Position numbers and translations under genes: made by a program
Shown: piece after piece, positions 26,195 through 34,140 of the stretch
Layout: each line of letters begins with the position of its first letter
Numbering within the stretch: position 1 is the stretch's first letter
Source of the DNA: Coriobacteriia bacterium
GTDB lineage: Bacteria > Actinomycetota > Coriobacteriia > Anaerosomatales > Kmv31
DNA: 56,763 nt
Direction: 5' to 3'
NCBI GenBank assembly: GCA_014859305.1
Contig: JACUUM010000007.1
Span: forward strand, 1-56,763
Notes under the pieces: generated by a model
What the model was told of the DNA's origin: nothing
Databases searched by the model: none
What the model saw: only the letters and a program-made list of their open reading frames with translations

Positions 26195-28144
26195 ATGCGA
26201 AAGGTCGCGCTGGTCAGCGAGCACGCCTCTCCGCTCGGAGCACTGGGCGGGGTCGACAGCGGCGGACAGAACGTCTACGTCGCCCAGCTCGCCGCGCATC
26301 TCGCCCGCCTGGGGTGGACCGTCGACGTGTTCACCAGGGCGGACGCCGTCGGGCTGCCGGAGACCACGGAAGCCGCGCCCGGCGTGCGCGTCGTCCACGT
26401 CCCCGCCGGCCCGGCCCGGTTCGTGCGCAAGGAGGACATGCTGCCCTACATGGGCGAGTTCTCCGACTTCTTCGAGGGCTACGCGCGGCGGGAGCGCTAC
26501 GCTCTGCTGCACGCGAACTTCTTCATGTCCGCCCTGGTCGCGGCCGAGGTCAAGCGGCGCACCGCGACGCCGTTCGTCGTGACCTTCCACGCCCTGGGCG
26601 AGGTCCGCCGGATGCACCAGGGCAACGCCGACGGCTTCCCCGAGGAACGTCTGGCGATCGAGCGTCGCGCCGTCGCCGAAGCCGACCGCGTGATCGCGGA
26701 GTGCCCGCAGGACCTCGAGGACCTCGTCGGGCTCTACGGCGCCGATCCCTCTCGGACGCCCGTCGTGCCCTGCGGCTTCGATCCGGGAGAGCTGTGGCCG
26801 GTCGACAGGGTGGAGGCGAGGCTGCGGCTGGGCCTGGACAGCGATCGCGCGATGGTGCTCCAGCTCGGCCGGATGGTGCCGAGGAAGGGCGTGGACACCG
26901 TCGTCCGGGCGCTGGCGCACCTGCGCGGCGCCCACGGTGTCGAGGCGGACCTGGTCGTCGTCGGCGGGGAGTCCTCCGAGCCCGACCCGCGCGTCACCCC
27001 GGAGATCGGGAGGCTGCTGGGGATCGCGGACGAGTGCGGGGTGGGCGACCTCGTGCGTTTCGCCGGCTCCAAGCCTCGCGACGAGCTGCGCTACTTCTAC
27101 GGGGCGGCGGACGTCTTCGTCACCGTCCCTTGGTACGAGCCGTTCGGCATAACGCCGCTGGAGGCCATGGCGTGCGCCAAGCCGGTCGTGGGCTCGGCGG
27201 TCGGAGGGATCAAGCACACCGTGGTCGACGGCGAGACCGGCTTCCTCGTGCCGCCGAAGGAGCCAGAAGCCCTCGCCGCGCGGCTGGCGGCCCTGCTCGC
27301 CGAGCCCCGGGTCGCCAGGCGCTTCGGCGAGGCAGGGCGCAAGCGGGCGCTCCGGCTGTTCACATGGGAAGTGGCGGCGCGGCAGCTCGACGAGGTCTAC
27401 CGGGAGGTGGCCGAGTCCGCCGCCGCGGTCCCGCTGGCGGCGCCGAAGACCGCCGACCCTCGCGACGCAGTGGCCCGCTCCATCGACGGGGCGCTGGCGG
27501 CGCTGGACGCCTCGCGCGGCGCGGCGACCGAGGACGCTGCCCGAGTCGCCGGCGCGCTGCGCGAGTGCCTCGAGCGCGGAGGCAAGCTGCTGGTGTGCGG
27601 CAACGGCGGCAGCGCCGCCGACACGCAGCACTTCGTCGCCGAGCTCGTCTGCCTGTTCCGCCGCCGCGACCGGCGCCCGATGCGGGCGATCGCCCTGACC
27701 GCCGACGCCGCCGTGATGACCGCCTGGTCCAACGACGCAGGCTTCGAGGAGGTGTTCGCCCGGCAGGTCGAGGCGTTGGGCGAACCCGGCGACGCGCTGC
27801 TCGCCATCAGCACCAGCGGACGCTCCGCGAACGTGACGCGAGCCCTCCGGACCGCACGGCTGCTCGGCATGAGCTGCCTGGCGCTCCTCGGGGGGGACGG
27901 CGGGGAGGCGCTGCGGGACACCGACGCCGCCGTCGTGGTCCCCTCGCACGACACGCCTCGCGTCCAGGAGGTGCACATCACGCTCCTGCACGCCATCGCC
28001 GAGGTGCTCGAGGAGGCCGCGGCAGCCGTCGGTGAGGAGGGCGAGACCGTCGGCCCGAAGGTCGTCCCGGTGCACGCGGCGGCGGCCGGGCACGGGACGA
28101 GCCGGCTGCGGACATGGGACGGCAGTGCGAGCGGTCTTCCTTGA
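26195..28144 (+). CDS. Fusion of a GT4 glycosyltransferase and sedoheptulose-7-phosphate isomerase (GmhA/SIS)
   Basis: 649 residues from ATG 26195 (GGGGAGGACTC upstream). Residues 1-395 are GT4: VALVSEHASPLGALGGVDSG, GGQNVYVAQLAAHLARLGW, VVTFHALGEVRRM, VVPCGFDPGELWPV, LQLGRMVPRKGVDTVVRALA, TVPWYEPFGITPLEAMACAK and VVDGETGFLVPP. After a linker, residues 430-625 are a SIS domain of the GmhA type: ECLERGGKLLVCGNGGSAAD at about 455, TQHFVAELVCLFRRRDRRPM, DALLAISTSGRSANVTRALR and HDTPRVQEVHITLLHAIAEV, with the conserved glutamate and histidine. GmhA isomerises sedoheptulose-7-phosphate to D-glycero-D-manno-heptose-7-phosphate, the first heptose step. The GT4 half resembles sucrose-synthase/MshA-like retaining transferases. 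It overlaps gmhB by 20 nt. Confidence 0.9.
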   Translation: MRKVALVSEHASPLGALGGVDSGGQNVYVAQLAAHLARLGWTVDVFTRADAVGLPETTEAAPGVRVVHVPAGPARFVRKEDMLPYMGEFSDFFEGYARRERYALLHANFFMSALVAAEVKRRTATPFVVTFHALGEVRRMHQGNADGFPEERLAIERRAVAEADRVIAECPQDLEDLVGLYGADPSRTPVVPCGFDPGELWPVDRVEARLRLGLDSDRAMVLQLGRMVPRKGVDTVVRALAHLRGAHGVEADLVVVGGESSEPDPRVTPEIGRLLGIADECGVGDLVRFAGSKPRDELRYFYGAADVFVTVPWYEPFGITPLEAMACAKPVVGSAVGGIKHTVVDGETGFLVPPKEPEALAARLAALLAEPRVARRFGEAGRKRALRLFTWEVAARQLDEVYREVAESAAAVPLAAPKTADPRDAVARSIDGALAALDASRGAATEDAARVAGALRECLERGGKLLVCGNGGSAADTQHFVAELVCLFRRRDRRPMRAIALTADAAVMTAWSNDAGFEEVFARQVEALGEPGDALLAISTSGRSANVTRALRTARLLGMSCLALLGGDGGEALRDTDAAVVVPSHDTPRVQEVHITLLHAIAEVLEEAAAAVGEEGETVGPKVVPVHAAAAGHGTSRLRTWDGSASGLP

Positions 28145-28691
28145 CAAGGACGGGACGCTCGTCGAGGACGCGCCCTACAGCGCCGAGCCCGGCGGGATGA
28201 GGCTCGCTCAGGGCGCCGGGGACGCGCTGGCGCGACTCGCGGGTGCGGGCTACGCGCTCGTGGTCGTCTCGAACCAGTCCGGCGTGGCGCGCGGCTTCTT
28301 CGCTCCCTCGGCCCTGCGCCCGATGCGGGTCCGGCTCGAGGAGCTCGTCGCCGAGGCCGGCGTCTCCCTGCTCGACGTGGCGTTCTGCCCCCACCACCCG
28401 GAGGGGACGGTGCGGGAGTACGCGAGGGTGTGCGGGTGCCGCAAGCCTGCTCCGGGCATGCTGCTCGGCGTCGCCGAGCGGCACGGCATAGACCTGGAGG
28501 GATCGTGGATGGTCGGCGACATACTCGACGACGTGGAGGCCGGCAGGCGCGCGGGCTGCCGCACGGTGCTGCTGTGCAACGGCGGCGAGACCGAATGGCG
28601 GTTCGACCGGTGGCGCCTGCCCGACGCGTTCGCGCTCGACCTCGGGCGCGCCGCCCGGGCGGTCCTCGGCGAGGAGGGGCGGCATGGATAG
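28125..28691 (+). CDS. gmhB: D-glycero-D-manno-heptose-1,7-bisphosphate 7-phosphatase
   Basis: 188 residues from GTG 28125, overlapping the previous gene by 20 nt; no better start is in frame, since the HAD motif begins at residue 4. Motifs: AVFLDKDGTLVED (DxD nucleophile and general acid), LVVVSNQSGVARGFF (motif II serine/threonine region), zinc-loop residues CPHHPEG and VCGCRKPAPGML, and GSWMVGDILDDVEAGRRAGC (motif IV). These place it in the GmhB/HisB-N histidinol-phosphatase-like HAD family; context with gmhA and hldE on both sides selects the heptose function. It removes the 7-phosphate between the two HldE reactions. The stop overlaps hldE copy 2 by 8 nt. Confidence 0.9.
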   Translation: MRAVFLDKDGTLVEDAPYSAEPGGMRLAQGAGDALARLAGAGYALVVVSNQSGVARGFFAPSALRPMRVRLEELVAEAGVSLLDVAFCPHHPEGTVREYARVCGCRKPAPGMLLGVAERHGIDLEGSWMVGDILDDVEAGRRAGCRTVLLCNGGETEWRFDRWRLPDAFALDLGRAARAVLGEEGRHG

Positions 28692-30168
28692 GCTCGGCAC
28701 GCTGACGGCGTCCTTCGCGGGCCTGCGCGTCCTCGTGGTCGGCGACGCGATGCTCGACCGCTACCTGAGCGGCGCGGCCCACCGCCTGTGCCCGGAGGCG
28801 CCGGTGCCGGTCGTCGACGTGACCGAGCGCCGCGAGGCGCCCGGCGGCGCCGCCAACACCGCGCTGAACGCCGCCGCCCTCGGCGCGGGGGTCTCGCTCG
28901 TGGCGCTGCTCGGCGGCGACGCCGAGGGCGCACGGCTGGCGTCGGCCCTCTCCGCGGCCGGCGTCGACCTCGGCCCCTGCGTGGGGGTCGAGGGCCGCAG
29001 CACGCTCGTCAAGCAGCGGGTCGCCGCGGGCGGCCAGGTACTGCTGCGGCTGGACGAGGGCGACGTCCTCGCGCCCGACGAGGCGGCACAGGACCGCGTG
29101 GGCGAGATGATCGGCGAGGCCTGGGACGGCCACGACGCCGTGGTGGTCTCGGACTACGCCTACGGCGCGGTGACGCCCGCGGTGATCGCCGCCCTGGGCC
29201 GCGTGCAGCGGCGCTCGCCGAAGGTCCTCGTCGCGGACTCCAAGCACCTGACCGGCTACCGGCACGTCGGGGTGAGCGCGGTGAAGCCCAACTACGCCGG
29301 CGCGGTCAGTCTGCTCGGCGAGGAGGCCGGCTCCGACGGCGCTTCCCGGGCCGACGCTCTGGCGGCGCGCGGGGAGCGCATGCTCGCGCTGTCCGGCGCC
29401 CGGATCGCCGCCGTCACGCTGGACGCCGAGGGGGCGATCGTCTTCGAGCGCGACCGCGCCCCCTACCGCACGTACGCGCGCACTGCGTCGTCGGCGGGTC
29501 CCTCCGGCGCCGGGGACACCTACACGTGCGCGTTCGCCCTGGCGCTCGCCGCGGGCGCTGACACCCCGGAAGCGGCCGAGATCGCGCAGGCGGCGGCGTC
29601 GGTCGTCGTCGCGCAGCCCGGGACGAGCACCTGCCGTGCCGAGGAGCTGGCCGCCGCTATCGGAGGACTGGGCAAAGCGGCGGGCTGCGCGGAGGAGGCG
29701 GCGCGCCGGCTGGAGCCCCTGCGCGCGTCGGGCGGGCGCGTCGTGCTCACCAACGGCTGCTTCGACATCCTGCACCGCGGGCACGTGACGTACCTGAGCC
29801 AGGCCAAGTCGCTCGGGGACGTGCTCGTCGTGGGCGTCAACTGCGACGAGGGCGTCCGCCGGCTCAAGGGCCCCGGGCGGCCCGTCAACCAGCTCGAGGA
29901 CAGGATGCACGTGCTGGAGGCGCTGTCCTGTGTGGACCTGGTCGTGCCCTTCGCCGAGGACACGCCGCACGCGCTCATCTCGGCGGTGCGCCCGGACGTC
30001 TTCGTGAAGGGCGGCGACTACACGCTCGAGCGCCTCCCCGAGGCCGAGCTCGTCCGCACCCTGGGCGGGGAGGTGCGGCTGCTCCCCTGCGTGCAGGACC
30101 GCTCGACCTCGGGACTGATCGACCGGATCCGGACCGAGGAGCCGCGGCGCACCTCGGACGGCCGGTGA
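28684..30168 (+). CDS. hldE: Bifunctional heptose-7-phosphate kinase / heptose-1-phosphate adenylyltransferase, copy 2
   Basis: 494 residues, ATG behind GAGGAGGGG. Kinase domain: LVVGDAMLDRYLSGAAHRLC, EAPGGAANTALNAAALGAG, VVVSDYAYGAVTP, VKPNYAGAVSLLG and GPSGAGDTYTCAFALALAAG. Nucleotidyltransferase from about 345: VLTNGCFDILHRGHVTYLSQ, LVVGVNCDEGVRRLKGPGRP, FVKGGDYTLERLPEAELV and QDRSTSGLIDRI. The KPN to VTLDAEG interval is of ordinary length, unlike copy 1. Both domains look catalytically complete, so the two copies could be redundant, make different heptose nucleotides, or be differently regulated. It is coupled to gmhB and followed by a GT9 gene after 30 bp. Confidence 0.92.
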   Translation: MDRLGTLTASFAGLRVLVVGDAMLDRYLSGAAHRLCPEAPVPVVDVTERREAPGGAANTALNAAALGAGVSLVALLGGDAEGARLASALSAAGVDLGPCVGVEGRSTLVKQRVAAGGQVLLRLDEGDVLAPDEAAQDRVGEMIGEAWDGHDAVVVSDYAYGAVTPAVIAALGRVQRRSPKVLVADSKHLTGYRHVGVSAVKPNYAGAVSLLGEEAGSDGASRADALAARGERMLALSGARIAAVTLDAEGAIVFERDRAPYRTYARTASSAGPSGAGDTYTCAFALALAAGADTPEAAEIAQAAASVVVAQPGTSTCRAEELAAAIGGLGKAAGCAEEAARRLEPLRASGGRVVLTNGCFDILHRGHVTYLSQAKSLGDVLVVGVNCDEGVRRLKGPGRPVNQLEDRMHVLEALSCVDLVVPFAEDTPHALISAVRPDVFVKGGDYTLERLPEAELVRTLGGEVRLLPCVQDRSTSGLIDRIRTEEPRRTSDGR

Positions 30169-30198
30169 GGGCCACCGCGAGAGGAGAGAGGAGAGGGC

Positions 30199-31311
30199 AT
30201 GGGTGACGCGGCGTGGGACGCGGCGCGAGAAGTGCTGTGCGTACGGCTGGACACGATCGGCGACGTCCTGATGTCCACGCCTGCCCTCCGGGCGCTGAAG
30301 CGCTCCGCGCCGGGACGCCGCGTGACGCTGCTGACCTCCTCGGCCGCGGAGGGAGCCGCCCGTCTCGTGCCCGAGGTCGACGACGTGATCGCGTACGACC
30401 CCCCCTGGATGAAGGCCACCCCCCCGAGGAGCGACAGCGGGCCCGAGTTCGCTCAGGCCCAGGAGTTGCGGCAGCGCGGATTCGACGCCGCGGTCGTCTT
30501 CACGGTCTTCAGCCAGAACCCCCTGCCCTCGGCGATGCTGTGCCACCTCGCCGACATCCCGCTGCGGCTCGCGCACTGCCGGGAGAACCCCTACCAGCTC
30601 CTCACGCACTGGGTGCGAGAGACCGAGCCCGAACACGGCGTGCGCCACGAGGTGCGCCGCCAGCTCGACCTGGTGTCCGCCGTGGGTGCCCGGACGGCGG
30701 ACGAGCGCCTCTCGCTCCGGGTGCCGCCGGAGGCGGCACGGCGCGTAGGCGCGTTGCTCGCCCGCTGCGGCATCGGCCCCGGGGAGCGGCTGGCGGTGCT
30801 GCACCCGGGTGCCACGGCGCCGTCGCGCCGTTGGCCGGCCGCGCGGTTCGGCGCGGTAGCCTCCCGTCTCGCGGCGGAGGAGGGCGCGGCGATCGCCTTC
30901 AGCGGGACGCCGGAGGAGGCGCCGCTGGTCGCGGCGGCCGTCGCCGCGTGCGAGGCGCCCGCCGCGGACCTGACCGGACGGCTCGGCATCGAGGAGCTGG
31001 CCGCTCTCGTGGCGCACGCGGACGTGCTGGTCACCAACAACACCGGGCCCGCGCACCTCGCCGCCGCCGCGGGCACGCCGGTGGTCGACCTCTACGCGCT
31101 GACGAACCCGCAGCACGCCCCCTGGATGGTGCCGAGCAGGGTCCTGAACGACGCCGTCCCTTGCGCGTGCTGCTATTCGAGCACGTGCCGCTCGGGTCAT
31201 CACCGCTGCCTTCTGGGCGTATCGGCGGACCGCGCCGCCGAAGCCGCCGCCGAACTGCTCGACGCGGCCGCCCCGTCCGAGGACGACACGGGAGGGTGCG
31301 CGCGGGCCTGA
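30199..31311 (+). CDS. Family 9 glycosyltransferase (heptosyltransferase-like)
   Basis: 370 residues, ATG preceded by GGAGAGGGC. Motifs: VRLDTIGDVLMSTPALRALK at residue 14, FDAAVVFTVFSQNPLPSAML, LAVLHPGATAPSRRWPAARF, AFSGTPEEAPLVAAAVAAC, TNNTGPAHLAAAAGTPVVDL and the cysteine-rich CACCYSSTCRSGHHRCL near the C-terminus, comparable to the cluster in the GT9 at 20154. The last gene of the plus-strand heptose block; likely transfers heptose from the ADP-heptose made by the adjacent enzymes. Ends facing the CWB2 gene. Confidence 0.88.
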   Translation: MGDAAWDAAREVLCVRLDTIGDVLMSTPALRALKRSAPGRRVTLLTSSAAEGAARLVPEVDDVIAYDPPWMKATPPRSDSGPEFAQAQELRQRGFDAAVVFTVFSQNPLPSAMLCHLADIPLRLAHCRENPYQLLTHWVRETEPEHGVRHEVRRQLDLVSAVGARTADERLSLRVPPEAARRVGALLARCGIGPGERLAVLHPGATAPSRRWPAARFGAVASRLAAEEGAAIAFSGTPEEAPLVAAAVAACEAPAADLTGRLGIEELAALVAHADVLVTNNTGPAHLAAAAGTPVVDLYALTNPQHAPWMVPSRVLNDAVPCACCYSSTCRSGHHRCLLGVSADRAAEAAAELLDAAAPSEDDTGGCARA

Positions 31312-31319
31312 GGTCCGGC

Positions 31320-31347
31320 TCGCCCGGCCAGCGGTCCAGGCGGGCGA
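31320..31347. terminator. Bidirectional stem-loop between converging genes
   Basis: TCGCCCG (31320-31326) pairs with CGGGCGA (31341-31347) around a 14-nt loop in the 42-bp space between two convergent stops. No clear U tract on either side; assignment rests mainly on position. Confidence 0.4.
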
Positions 31348-31353
31348 AGCGGG

Positions 31354-32823
31354 CTAGCGGATGATCGTCCTCAGCGTGCCGAGGACGGGCTCGTCCACGG
31401 CGGGCGGCCCGCCGTAGACCTGCACGCAGCGTAACGACGGGCCCAGGTCGCTCACCGCGCGGCCGGTCACCTGCGGGAGGTCGTGGCGGCGAGTCAGCAG
31501 GACCACCCCGGAGCGGCCTCCGGCCGCCACTCCCCCGCACAGCGCATCGGGGAAGTCGCCTCCGGTCGCCACCCCCACGAACGCGTCCCCCGCCGACCCC
31601 ATGAACCTGCCGAGGACCGATGCTCGCACGGCGGTCTCGTACCTGTCGCTGCCGCCGGCCCGGACGACCATGGCGTGCCCCGCGATCCACCGCTCCGCCC
31701 CCTCGGAGACGGCCGGGGGCCCGCCGGCGATAACGATCCTCGTGAAGTGACCCCGGGATATCGCGTTGCGGGTCACCTTAGGCAGCGAGGTCGGCTTGAC
31801 GAGCAGGATGGGCGAGCGGGAACCGTATGCGAACGGCGAGACGGCCAAGGCGTCGGGGAAGGTGTCTCCGCGAGCCACGAACCCGAGGGACCTCGGTCCT
31901 TCGCGCCGCTCGAGCTCCTTGGCGACCAGCACGGCCGTCTCGTAACGGTCGGACCCCCCGATCCGCTGTGTGCTCAACCCCGCCTGGCGCACGGCCTTGG
32001 CTACGCCCTCGGACACCGCTGGGGGACCGCCCGCGATGACCGCCTTCTTCGCCCCCAGTCGAAGCATCTCGTCGCGGGCGACCGCCGGAAGCCTGTCGCG
32101 TCTCGTCAACAGCAGGGGACAGCGGTACGAGCCGGCGAGCCCGGAGGCGGCCAGGGCGTCGGCGAAGCCCTCCCCGGTCGCGATGATGACCGTGTCGGCC
32201 TCCGAGAAGTTGGCCTTGCTGATGATGACGGAGGTCTCGTACCGGTCCCTGCCGCCGAGGCGCGTCAGAGTAGGTCCCGCTTGCGGCACCACGGACGTGC
32301 GAACGGTGACGGAGCGACGCCGAAGGAGGCTCTCGGCCGGTTCCGGCGCCGCCGGCTCGACCGACCCGTTCAGCTTCGGCGCGCCGAGGTCGACCTTCAG
32401 TTCCAGGCTGCCGCGCCAGTCCACGCCGCCTTCGGCTCCCACGACGGCGAGGTGCAGCGTCCTTCGGCCCTCCGGCACGACGATCTCCGGATCGGCCTCC
32501 GCCCACTCGCCGACGTCGGCGTCCCATCGGTGCAGCACCCGCCTCCCCGGCGCGACCACGCGGACCCTGGTGGGCGTGCGCCGCCAGGCGAACCAGGAAT
32601 CGGCGAGCGGCGGCTCGACGAGCACGAGCGGAGCGGCGGGCGCACCTCCCGTCCCCGGGGGCGGCGCCGAGGGCGTGAGCGCGGCCGGGATGAAGCCGCC
32701 GGCGACCCCGGGCTGGTATGCGAGCGCGCGCGAGCCGGATCGCGACGACGCGAGAGCGGCGACGCATAGGACGAGGAGCGCCACGCCTCTCGCCCCACCA
32801 TGCCTGCCGATGAACGGGCGCAC
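31354..32823 (-). CDS. Secreted protein with three CWB2 cell-wall-binding repeats
   Basis: 489 residues from GTG 32823 (GAGGGGAC upstream), chosen because a signal peptide follows (GARGVALLVLCVAALASSRS). Residues 45-190 hold a region with FN3-like features (VLVEPPLADSWFAWRRTPTR, VVPEGRRTLHLAVVGAEGG). From about 205 to the end are three putative CWB2 repeats, each opening with a RxxGxDRYETSV/AV motif (TRLGGRDRYETSVIISKANF, QRIGGSDRYETAVLVAKELE, VRAGGSDRYETAVRASVLG) and containing DALAASGLAG or FPDALAV and a VVIAGGPPAVSEG strand. Three CWB2 repeats form a trimer-like module that binds anionic wall polymers in Gram-positive surface layers. The protein is thus a wall-attached surface protein of unknown activity. 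Confidence 0.88.
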   Translation of the reverse strand: MRPFIGRHGGARGVALLVLCVAALASSRSGSRALAYQPGVAGGFIPAALTPSAPPPGTGGAPAAPLVLVEPPLADSWFAWRRTPTRVRVVAPGRRVLHRWDADVGEWAEADPEIVVPEGRRTLHLAVVGAEGGVDWRGSLELKVDLGAPKLNGSVEPAAPEPAESLLRRRSVTVRTSVVPQAGPTLTRLGGRDRYETSVIISKANFSEADTVIIATGEGFADALAASGLAGSYRCPLLLTRRDRLPAVARDEMLRLGAKKAVIAGGPPAVSEGVAKAVRQAGLSTQRIGGSDRYETAVLVAKELERREGPRSLGFVARGDTFPDALAVSPFAYGSRSPILLVKPTSLPKVTRNAISRGHFTRIVIAGGPPAVSEGAERWIAGHAMVVRAGGSDRYETAVRASVLGRFMGSAGDAFVGVATGGDFPDALCGGVAAGGRSGVVLLTRRHDLPQVTGRAVSDLGPSLRCVQVYGGPPAVDEPVLGTLRTIIR

Positions 32824-32942
32824 GCGGAAGTCCCCTCTCCGTGCCGACGCTGCTATCTCGGTCGGCACGGCGCGCTGCCGCCAGCAGGCGGAGACGGATG
32901 GATCCCGACGAACGGTCGCCACCCGAGGATGAACGGTGGTCC

Positions 32943-33950
32943 TCAGCGCTTCCCGAAGAAGCCCTCCAGCGCCTCGGCACGCAGGTCGTCCGCCCTGCGC
33001 AAGTGGGCGATCGCCTCGTCCCCGAGCCCGGCCAGCCGGTCCTCGGCCCAGCCGGCGTCCGCGACGTCGGAGGGCGGGCGCATGCGGAGGAGCTCCTCGC
33101 GCAGCTTCTCCGAGCGGGTGACGAGGTCGTTGTACTCGCTCACCTTTCCCGCCCCTCCCAGACGCGCCATCCGCGTGACGAGAGCGGCCTCCTCGCGCTC
33201 CTTCACCACGTAGGCGACGGCCTCGTCGAAACCGGACTCGGGCTCGGATCCGTGAGCGGACCGGTACGCCGCCTCGGCGTCTCGGAAGGACTCCTCGGCG
33301 GCCTTGGCCTTGCGCTCGGACGCCCGCCACTTCCCCGCGTTCACCAACTGGATCGCCTCGTTGACCTCGCGCTGTCCCTCCGATCCGGCCGTGCGCGCGC
33401 TCGCGACCCTATCGATCAGCGCGCCTACGCGGCCGGTCTCGGCCAGCATCTCGCCGAGGCCCTCCACGCCGAGGCGCGCCTCATCCAGCGAGCGCGCGTA
33501 CGTGTCGCGCGCGGCCCCCGGTCGGGCGCGCCCGATCGCCCGCTCCGCGGCGTCGAGCTCGGCTCGCGCCCGGTCCAGATCCACCGTCGCCGAGGCGGCG
33601 ACCGAAGCCAGCTTCGGGCCGACAGGCTGGTCCGAGACCAGTTCCGTCGCCTCGAAGACGGTCTGGACGGCCTCCACCGCGGCGATCGCCGCGTCGTATC
33701 GCTCCTCGGCGGAGCGGACCGCGCGCTCGTCGCGCGCCTGGCTCGTGAGGCGCATCCCCGCGGTGGCGGCGCCCGCGCCCAGGGCCACGAGAGCCACGGC
33801 GACCAGCGCGAGCCGCAGCAGGCCCCAGCCCCCGGTCCCGGGCGGTTCCGCCGCGGCGTGAGGGGTCTCGACCACGCCGCCTGGCGCCGCGTCCGGCGCC
33901 GCCTGCTGGACGGGCGGCTGCTGTCCCGCCGGCGTGTCGTGTCCGTCCAT
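32943..33950 (-). CDS. Membrane-anchored coiled-coil protein of unknown function
   Basis: 335 residues, ATG preceded by GAGGAGAGGG. A Pro/Ala-rich cytoplasmic leader of about 40 residues precedes one transmembrane helix (LLRLALVAVALVALGAGAATAG). The rest is strongly helical and charged, with heptad-like stretches (RAVRSAEERYDAAIAAVEAV, DLDRARAELDAAERAIGRAR, ASERKAKAAEESFRDAEAAY, VSEYNDLVTRSEKLREELLR), so an extracytoplasmic coiled coil is likely. No known domain. It lies on the same strand upstream of the CWB2 protein, about 119 bp away, and divergent from the CWB2 metalloprotease-like gene, which suggests a shared envelope role. Confidence 0.7.
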   Translation of the reverse strand: MDGHDTPAGQQPPVQQAAPDAAPGGVVETPHAAAEPPGTGGWGLLRLALVAVALVALGAGAATAGMRLTSQARDERAVRSAEERYDAAIAAVEAVQTVFEATELVSDQPVGPKLASVAASATVDLDRARAELDAAERAIGRARPGAARDTYARSLDEARLGVEGLGEMLAETGRVGALIDRVASARTAGSEGQREVNEAIQLVNAGKWRASERKAKAAEESFRDAEAAYRSAHGSEPESGFDEAVAYVVKEREEAALVTRMARLGGAGKVSEYNDLVTRSEKLREELLRMRPPSDVADAGWAEDRLAGLGDEAIAHLRRADDLRAEALEGFFGKR

Positions 33951-34140
33951 CCCTCTCCTCGCTGATCGGTGAGCAGGCGCTAAGCCCGGGCTCGTACACG
34001 GTCGATTGTAGTGGATGGGACGACACCGCCAGCAAAGGACGGGCCCGGCCGCGAGAACGGCAGACGGCTTGCTTCCGTGCAGGGAGGCCCACCGGCAGGA
34101 CGAACCACTGCAGCAGAGGAACTCCCGAACGGAGCGACAC

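Noticed and set aside
27397-31203. 1268-codon antisense frame over the heptose genes
   Set aside because: Shadow of the third-position GC bias in gmhA fusion, gmhB, hldE and GT9; no motif.
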